In this document: positions 58,201 through 64,000 of the stretch, one piece after another | How the letters are laid out: every line of letters begins with the position of its first letter | Position numbering within the stretch: the first letter of the stretch is position 1 | NCBI GenBank assembly: GCA_013146195.2 | Contig: CM028382.1 | Coordinates: 113,759,237 to 113,823,236, forward strand | Reading direction: 5' to 3' | Source: Codonopsis lanceolata | Lineage: Eukaryota > Streptophyta > Magnoliopsida > Asterales > Campanulaceae | DNA: 64,000 nt | Position numbers and translations under genes: made by a program | Notes under the pieces: model-generated | Databases searched by the model: none | What the model saw: only the letters and a program-made list of their open reading frames with translations | Told to the model about the DNA's origin: nothing

Positions 58201-59831
58201 ATCGACACCTAGATTGCCCAAGTTTTAGAAGATCTCATAAATCATTCCATGCTCTAGATATCTGTGAAGACGAAATTCCTGACTGACAGCCCCATACATT
58301 TAATGCATTTTACCTTACAGAGCTGTTACAGTCTTCATCTTTTCCAACTGATCTTTTTGAGTGCACCTGCTATAAATGCTGCCATTAAAGACTGAAAAAA
58401 AGCCCAGTACAGAATCGATCGAACACTTGAAGAATTGCTATGAAACTCTATAACTCCAAGTCTTACTAATCAGTGCATTCAAGAGATCATCAACAGATCT
58501 AGAAGTCCTCGTCAACAACAAGAAGTCGTGCATCAACATTTATTTCTTTACTTCTTGTTGTTATTCATTCAATAACTATATTTCTGCACGAATTAAATAT
58601 CTTGTTTATACAGATATTTAATTCCCTAGACCCCAAACACAAGTCAATATTTTGTACACGATCCATTAGGAATATTCTTTGTAATAGATCTAGTGGAAAA
58701 CATAGTGCACTATTTAAATCCAAGGTTGACTGCCTTGGTGGTGGACGTAGCACTCTTTATAGTGTGAACCATCCCAAATTACTTGTGTTATTTCCTTACT
58801 GTTTGTATACTGTTTGAACTATTTATTACTTTAGTTATCTTTAACCTTTATACAGCAGAACTTAAGTAACCTGTCAAAGGTCTACCGGTAGTCCTTATCG
58901 GCTTGAAAGCGACTACTTTGAAAGTCTTCCGCTACTTCAATCTTTTCCATAGATTGTAAGTATCTTTCGAAGAACTTAAACAAAAGTTTTTAAATGTACA
59001 ATAAGCTATTCAACCCCCCCCCCTTCTAACTTATTATTGTGCCCGTTGGGACCCACATAACTTATCAAGAAATTTGGTCTTGATTCAGCGAAAAGATTCG
59101 AGATTCCAATGTCTAACGACTGCCATCTTGACAAAGATGAAAAGGGAAAGCAAGAGAACGTGACCAAGTACCGAGGAATCATAGGTTCACTTCTTTACCT
59201 TACTGCCCGTAGACTTGATATTATGTTTGTTGTTTGTGTTTGTGCTAGATTTCAGGCAGATCCAAAGGAATCATATTTGCTTGCTGCCAAACGTATCATC
59301 AGATATGTTTCAACAACTACAAATATGGGTATCTGGTATTCAAAACACAACAACTTCGATCTAGTTGGGTACTTAAATGCAGATTATGCAACCTGCAAAG
59401 TGAGCAGAAGAAACACCAGTGGGACTTGTCAATTTCTTGGAAACATACTTGTCTCATGGTCATGCAAGAAGCAAGGATCGGTTGCAAACTCAACCACAGA
59501 GGCAGAATACATTGCTGCCAGCAGCTGTTGCTCTCAACTACTATGGATGAAGCAGCAACTAGTGGACTACAACATCAAGACTGCAAATTATTCAATCATG
59601 TGTGACAACACCTCTGCAATTCCAGTCTCCAAGAATCCAGTGATGCACTCAAAGACAAAGCACATTGATATCTGTTATCACTTCCTCAAAGATCATGTGG
59701 AGAAAGGTAACATCAGTCTGGAATACGTTCCAACTAAACATCAATTAGCTGACATTCTTACCAAACCACTGGATGTAACCATGTTTGCTTACTTAAGGAG
59801 AAATCTTGGTATGATTGATCCTACTGCTTAA
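55266..59831 (+). pseudogene. pol of copia element 2, split by a solo LTR
   Basis: Protease DIWYLDSGCSRHMIGNRSL (55290); pre-integrase LWHKRLSHLNFKYLSKLSK; integrase HMDIFGP, VVVDDYSRFTW, IRSDND, QENGVAERNNRTLIEAA; RT 56994-57786 with WVFRNKRDEDGNVTRNKARL and IYVDDIIFGS. The solo LTR (57781-59057) interrupts at KEL. RNase H follows at 59109-59831 (STTEAEYIAASSC, KTKHIDICYHFLKDHVEKGN, LADILTKPLD), ending TAA. Breaks: frame shift near 56130, stops at 56935 and 57228, frame shift near 57418. The RNase H motif GYSDADYA reads GYLNADYA, losing an Asp. Confidence 0.88.
57781..59057 (+). mobile_element. copia solo LTR in RT of element 2
   Basis: 1277 bp, TGTTGATTCTTATG to GGGACCCACA. It is flanked by GAACT (57776-57780) and TAACT (59058-59062), one mismatch. 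TATA-like TATAAAT at 58371-58377; poly-C tract near 59015. It is the same family as 543-1751 and the fragment at 31444. Removing it rejoins AAG GAA CTT ATC AAG in frame. Confidence 0.92.
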
Positions 59832-60074
59832 TTTCAAATTCAAGTTTTTCTTTCATACCGGTAGACTTAATCTTTGAAAATATCTTAAGTTCCAACTTTT
59901 CTCTCAAAAGATATTTTATCTCCTTTAAATAGACTTTAAACCGCCCTTTCCAACACTTTACGAAAGTTCTCTCTCTCTCTAATATTTCTCTCTCTACTCA
60001 AACCCTCTCTTTCTTTCTGCAACTGCTCCCTCTCTTTCCCGATTATTCTTCGTTTCTTCTTCCCTACAGCGACA
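59832..60074 (+). other. pol to third-ORF spacer of copia element 2
   Basis: Pyrimidine-rich leader with CT runs and CTTTCTTTCTGCAACTG. It ends just before the ATG at 60075. It contains ACCGGTAGAC, a motif also found in the solo LTRs and in the third ORF. Confidence 0.55.
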
Positions 60075-62039
60075 ATGGTAAGTTCTTCTCTACTCTCTGG
60101 TTTACTATCCATTGATTTTTGTTTAGTATTTCCTCTGTTGAGTTATTTTTTCTGGAATCCGAACAGACGCTTTGCGTATCTGGACGGTTTCCGCCATTGT
60201 TTCTCAAAACCTTGAAACTAACAGTTTTCCATGTGCTTTGAATACTCATTTCTTTTAGAAATTATCTGTTAATGTTTCTCTGGTTTATCTATCCAAAACA
60301 TTTAAGGGTTTCAAAATTTTCATCGGAAATTATAATTAATTTCACAAAAATGAAATATTTGATTGTTTGTTCTGTAAGGTCAAAAGCCCTAATTTTTGAA
60401 TGTGTTCTTGTAGGTGAAAACCTCTACAAAATCAAAGAGCGACAACAGGAAGGAGTTTGACCCTGATAAGGTCATCCTACCTGGTCTGAACATCAACGCA
60501 CCAGGATACCCTCAATTTCCTCTCCCTTACGACGTTATTGTGGCACTGGACCCGAAGCTGTATCTACCCGGCATGTGCATAGACCTTAAAACTGTCTGCA
60601 CATTCACCGCCGGAGTCAAAGCCTGTGAAGATATGAACTCGTCGGGGATTCTATTGCTCTTCTGCCTCCACGACGACGACTACAGTATCCTCCTCGCCGA
60701 GGAATTCTATCAGAGGATGGTCATCGACCCCAAGACTCCGTCTGTAATGCATGGATGGATTCGAGGATGACCCATCTCCGTCTTTGCCAAAATGATTTCC
60801 AAAATCATTGGCGTTAGATATGGTGGAGACGTTGAGTTATCCATTGCTGAGGCTGACCATGCCTGGGAAGCAATGAGAGGAATTAATACTCCAAGGGAAC
60901 CTCAAGGCAAAATGCTGAGGAACCTCTTCCCTTTGGATGTCTACTGCACAAGCCATCTACTGGACAAGGGTCTTCTTTTCAAGAACGGGGCACACGAAAT
61001 GTTCACAGCACAACAACTCAACCTCACAAGTGTTGTCTTCCTTCAGACCCAACTCAACTACGTCGCAATCATCTATAAAGAGCTCCGGAACTACGTTGAG
61101 AAAGTGAAGGACAGCCCCAACTACAAGAGGCTTTTTGTCAGGCTAATAAATGTCCTTCTTCGGGACACGGCAGAAATCAACTCTTCCGTTAAGGAATACG
61201 AGCTCATTGCCGTCAGCAAGGACAAACAGATGATGGCAACATTCTTCAAGAAGTATGCCGACTACGAGAACAAGTGAAGGCAGCAACGTGGACTTCCAAA
61301 TATCTCACTTGACAAAGTTGCCAAGCCTTCGCCGATGGTAGTCACACATTTCAACATGGACGCGTATGATGCTGCTAGCAAGGGATATCGCACTGCAGCA
61401 AACAAATTCAGAACCAGCCTTGCTCGAGACATTCATCAGGAAGCAAAGGATCTTGCTGACGAGTCTGAGCAGCTGCTGAAGAAAAGGGAAGCAGCCAAGG
61501 CCAAGAAGGCAAGGGCAGAAGAAGAGGCTGAAAAGCTTCAAGCAAAGTGGATTAGGCAAGAGCTGAAGGCCGGTAGACGTGACAAGTCTGCTGGCAGCTC
61601 CTCTGCAGCTGCTGAAAAGCCTTTATCTCCCCAACCTTCTAACCCAGAACCTCTAACCTCCACTCCACAGCCTTCTCCTCAGCCAAAACGAAAACCCTCT
61701 TCCGACCAACCCTCGCCTTCTCCAAAACCTAAACGTAGGCGACTACGTAAAACTCTTCCGACCCAGCCACCAGCAGAAACCCCCACCTCTACCGATGAAG
61801 CAGCTGAACCTCCTATTCAGTTGCTGAGGCAGAAAAAGAAGTCAGCTGGAACCCAACCTTCTACCGCTTCACAACCCCATGCCACTGAGTCATCTACTCA
61901 GGGGGAATCAACCCCTCCGGATGAGTTTATCCCTCAGGAGGAGACACAAACTCATGAGGAGCCTACCAGAACACCCTCTCCATCTCCTCCTTCTCCCTTC
62001 AACTATTCACCAAACCCGTCTACCCCTTCTTCACCCCAT
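60075..62039 (+). pseudogene. Third ORF of copia element 2 (intron after ATG; two stops; truncated)
   Basis: Exon 1 is just the ATG (60075-60077). It is followed by a perfect donor (GTAAGT) and an intron to TTGTAG (60411-60413). Exon 2 reads VKTSTKSKSDNRKEFDPD onward in one frame to the insertion at 62040. Two in-frame TGAs (60768-60770 and 61275-61277) each fall where TGG would fit. The first about 280 residues (LPGLNINAPGYPQFPLPYD, EAMRGINTPREPQGK, LTSVVFLQTQLNYV) are a globular domain related to the element 1 third ORF. Next is a coiled coil rich in Ala/Lys/Glu (61380-61580), then a long Pro/Ser/Thr-rich tail (PSPKPKRRRLRK nuclear-signal-like). Copia elements of the SIRE group carry a third, env-like ORF here, but I see no signal peptide or membrane segment. 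Function unknown. Confidence 0.7.
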
Positions 62040-63701
62040 TGTTGGGTTGCGCGAACGCAACACGGGCAAGATTACCCGGTCAAACAAGTAATATAGTGAT
62101 AAAGTAGAGTGTCGATCCCACGAGGAAGCAATTTGGTTGTTTTTAATGAGTACCAAACACGTTGCAATTTTAACTATATTTAGACTATCGATTTTTAGTG
62201 AATTAACTAATTAATTACGCTAAAACAAGAAATTAAATAAAGCAAAATTAAATTGAGGTTGACTTCAATGAGAGAGAATCTAGGGTTTTGATTTTCAATT
62301 GGCTCTTCCGTTGTGATTTAATAAGAGATTGCTATTAAAACTATTCTAATTTTGGAAGTCGGGGATTCAAAAATCACCGTTAAGGGCTGTCGCTTCGTAT
62401 AACGGTGCTAATTAACGGTATAAATTCACGGGCTTTCGCTACGTATGAATTTATCCAATTAATCGCTTCCAAACACAAAACCCCACTTGACTATTTTAAA
62501 GAGGATTAATAAGTTAGATTAACCCAACCCAAAACAACTATGTTGTATTTTCCAAAATTATCAAGTCACTTTCATGCACTAAACAATTTTTAAAATTATG
62601 TAATGGGTGATCAAATCATTACAAGCATTAAGAACACAACATAATACCAAAAAACAAGTGAATAGAAATTAATAACAAAGCCCCAAATTTAAATCACAAC
62701 ATCCAAGCCAATATATATATCAAAACCCTAGGCAATTAATTTAGTTCATGATGCAAGGAATGTAAATCAAATATTCAATAAAAAATATCATCATTAAATA
62801 AAAATATAAATTAAAGTGTATGATACTTTACAATGAAGGAGATGATTGAAGTGGCTTGAGCGACAATGGAGGAACAATGGAGAGATGAGGAAATTGCAAA
62901 ATAAAAATGGTGGCTTTCTTCCCCCAGTACTTTGTTCCAGCACTCAGTTTTTATGTTCAAGCCCTAACCTACTTCCTGTTCACCAGCCCAAGCCTTCTGT
63001 TCTGTACGAAAGTTGAGCTCTCCGAATATCCAAGGCAGCTTAGGGCATTAAGGGGGTAATTTAGGAAGTTCAAATAAATTTAGGGGGCAAAAAGGGGCAA
63101 GAAAAGGGAAGATGGGTCGCGGCAGGGTCAGGGCTGAACCAGGAGAGTCGCGTGGGTTGCCCAGTGAAAGAAATTTGGAGTTTGTGAGAGAGGAGGTGTG
63201 GTGGTGGAGCTAGAGCATTTGGAGTGCGGGTCGGCCGATCCGGATGGAAGGGGCGGGTCGCTAGTGGGAGCAGGCGGCGTGGCCGCGCTGCTTGACAACG
63301 CATTAATGAGGCGACTTTCGGAGAATTGCTCGGTGCCCTCTTCTTCGACTTGAGCACCGGCTTCCCTAGCTTCATGAATGCGGCTGCCAAAGACCCTATG
63401 CCCCCAGACTTTGCAATTTAGTCCTCATTTTGCTTCTGTTAGGCTCTGTTAGCTGCTGGGCTTTGAAACTCTTAACGAAACTTAACGGAAGGTGCCCAAA
63501 CTTAACATGGGAGCCCGGGATGTCCTCGATTTGCACGTATTGAGCAATACAACCTCAAATATCTTTGAGATACCTACATGAAGCATAAAAATACATAAAA
63601 ATAGGCTCTCAAATGCATTTAATTGTCAACCAAAGCTCAAAATAACCTATAAAATTTCGGAAAATTAATGAAAATAATAGAAAATAATAAGCTTATCAAC
63701 A
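62040..63701 (-). repeat. 3' LTR of a Ty3/gypsy element on the minus strand
   Basis: 1662 bp bounded by TGTTGGGTTGCG and TTATCAACA (TG...CA). On the minus strand it starts TGTTGATAAGC directly after a PPT-like AGTTTAGGGG (63702-63711). This combination (GTTTAGGGGTGTTGATAAG) is typical of Tat/Athila-type gypsy 3' ends. The 5 bp before it, CCCAT (62035-62039), would be one target copy. Minus-strand ORF 63070-63390 lies inside and has no recognisable domain. Confidence 0.62.
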
Positions 63702-64000
63702 CCCCTAAACTTTAGCTTTGATCGTCCCGAGCAAAGAGAGATATGGATTATGGATAAGCTCGAGACAACAATGGAATGAAGAAGGCACTCAATCAATATC
63801 CCATATGCATTACCATGAAAGAAATCAAACTCAAGATTATAAAAATGCATAACCAAGGTATGAAGTGATTTCAATGCTATCAAACTTTCCTCAAACACTT
63901 ACTTAAAACATGAAGCACAAGCCCATGACTAAATAGCATCACTCTAGCTAGGATTGAACGTTCAATGAAGTACCAAGCATAAGCCATGAAACCGAAAGAG
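63702..64000 (-). other. 3' untranslated region of the same gypsy element
   Basis: Non-coding continuation after the PPT. The conserved TTTGATCGTCCCGAGCAAAG (63716-63735) is often found beside this PPT in plant gypsy elements. The coding region must lie right of the window. Confidence 0.55.

Larger units (their letters stand above)
54269..62039 (+). mobile_element. copia element 2 (no 5' LTR; joined to element 1)
   Basis: gag, pol and third ORF in copia order on the plus strand, related to element 1 but clearly a different copy or subfamily. No LTR or gag start precedes it: third-ORF sequence of element 1 passes directly into the middle of gag near 54270. A solo LTR sits in RT (57781-59057). 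The 3' end is cut by a gypsy LTR at 62040. Confidence 0.82.

Noticed and set aside
63070..63390. 106-codon minus-strand ORF near the right end
   Set aside because: Falls in a gypsy 3' LTR; Pro/Arg-rich from GC-rich sequence, with no domain.
1..64000. CRISPR arrays, bacterial operons, organellar insertions
   Set aside because: No regularly spaced short repeats, no prokaryotic gene organisation and no plastid or mitochondrial gene recognised.

Overview
This is a stretch of a plant nuclear chromosome, almost certainly a eudicot. Two intron-rich plant genes, both on the minus strand, sit in sequence that is mostly LTR retrotransposons, Mutator-like elements and PIF/Harbinger or hAT relics. No genus can be named from the sequence. 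There is one assembly gap (100 N, 31502-31601). I see no bacterial operon, CRISPR array or convincing tRNA/rRNA gene.

Genes. (1) 2750-6394, minus: a cation diffusion facilitator (metal tolerance protein of the MTP6/MTPC1 type). Seven exons are visible, 330 codons in perfect phase. The remaining 3' exons must lie left of the window or be lost, because the next intron is filled by a decayed Ty3/gypsy element that itself contains a copia solo LTR. (2) 17997-27916, minus: LUMINIDEPENDENS (LD), a homeodomain/TFIIS-N-like protein of the autonomous flowering pathway. All 13 coding exons can be placed and give 964 residues in phase. Both genes appear to use a GC-AG intron with the same donor context.

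Layout. 1-2600: decayed gypsy (minus) carrying a solo LTR (543-1751, duplication ACTTC). 2750-6394: MTP gene, with a Harbinger-type MITE in one intron. 6687-14839: full-length copia (minus, 512-bp LTRs) with a Mutator-like element (7722-9234) nested in its 3' untranslated part. 14845-17996: intergenic, with another Mutator-like element (15808-16857). 17997-27916: LD. 28187-29162: Harbinger-like element. 29192-30485: a Mutator-like element sharing terminal repeats with the first. 31444 to gap: edge of another copia LTR. 31602-36481: 3' part of a gypsy chromovirus with a 3.46-kb LTR, inserted in a hAT element (36482-38671).

38994-62039 is a composite of two related copia elements (SIRE/Maximus-like organisation with a third ORF downstream of pol). 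The first has a 5' LTR, gag, pol and third ORF. The second has gag-pol-third ORF but no LTR of its own, and is joined to the first near 54270 with no LTR between. Two solo LTRs (42485-43796 and 57781-59057) and a young gypsy-type element (48070-53794) are nested inside. 62040-64000 is the 3' LTR and 3' untranslated region of a further gypsy element on the minus strand.

The most notable object is the young element at 48070-53794. It has near-identical 0.94-kb LTRs, a perfect duplication (GTTCC), PBS and PPT, and an intact gag-protease ORF. Where reverse transcriptase, RNase H and integrase should be, it has one uninterrupted reading frame of about 831 codons with charged repeats and several hydrophobic segments, running through the PPT into the 3' LTR. 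It looks like a non-autonomous retrotransposon whose pol has been replaced by something I do not recognise.
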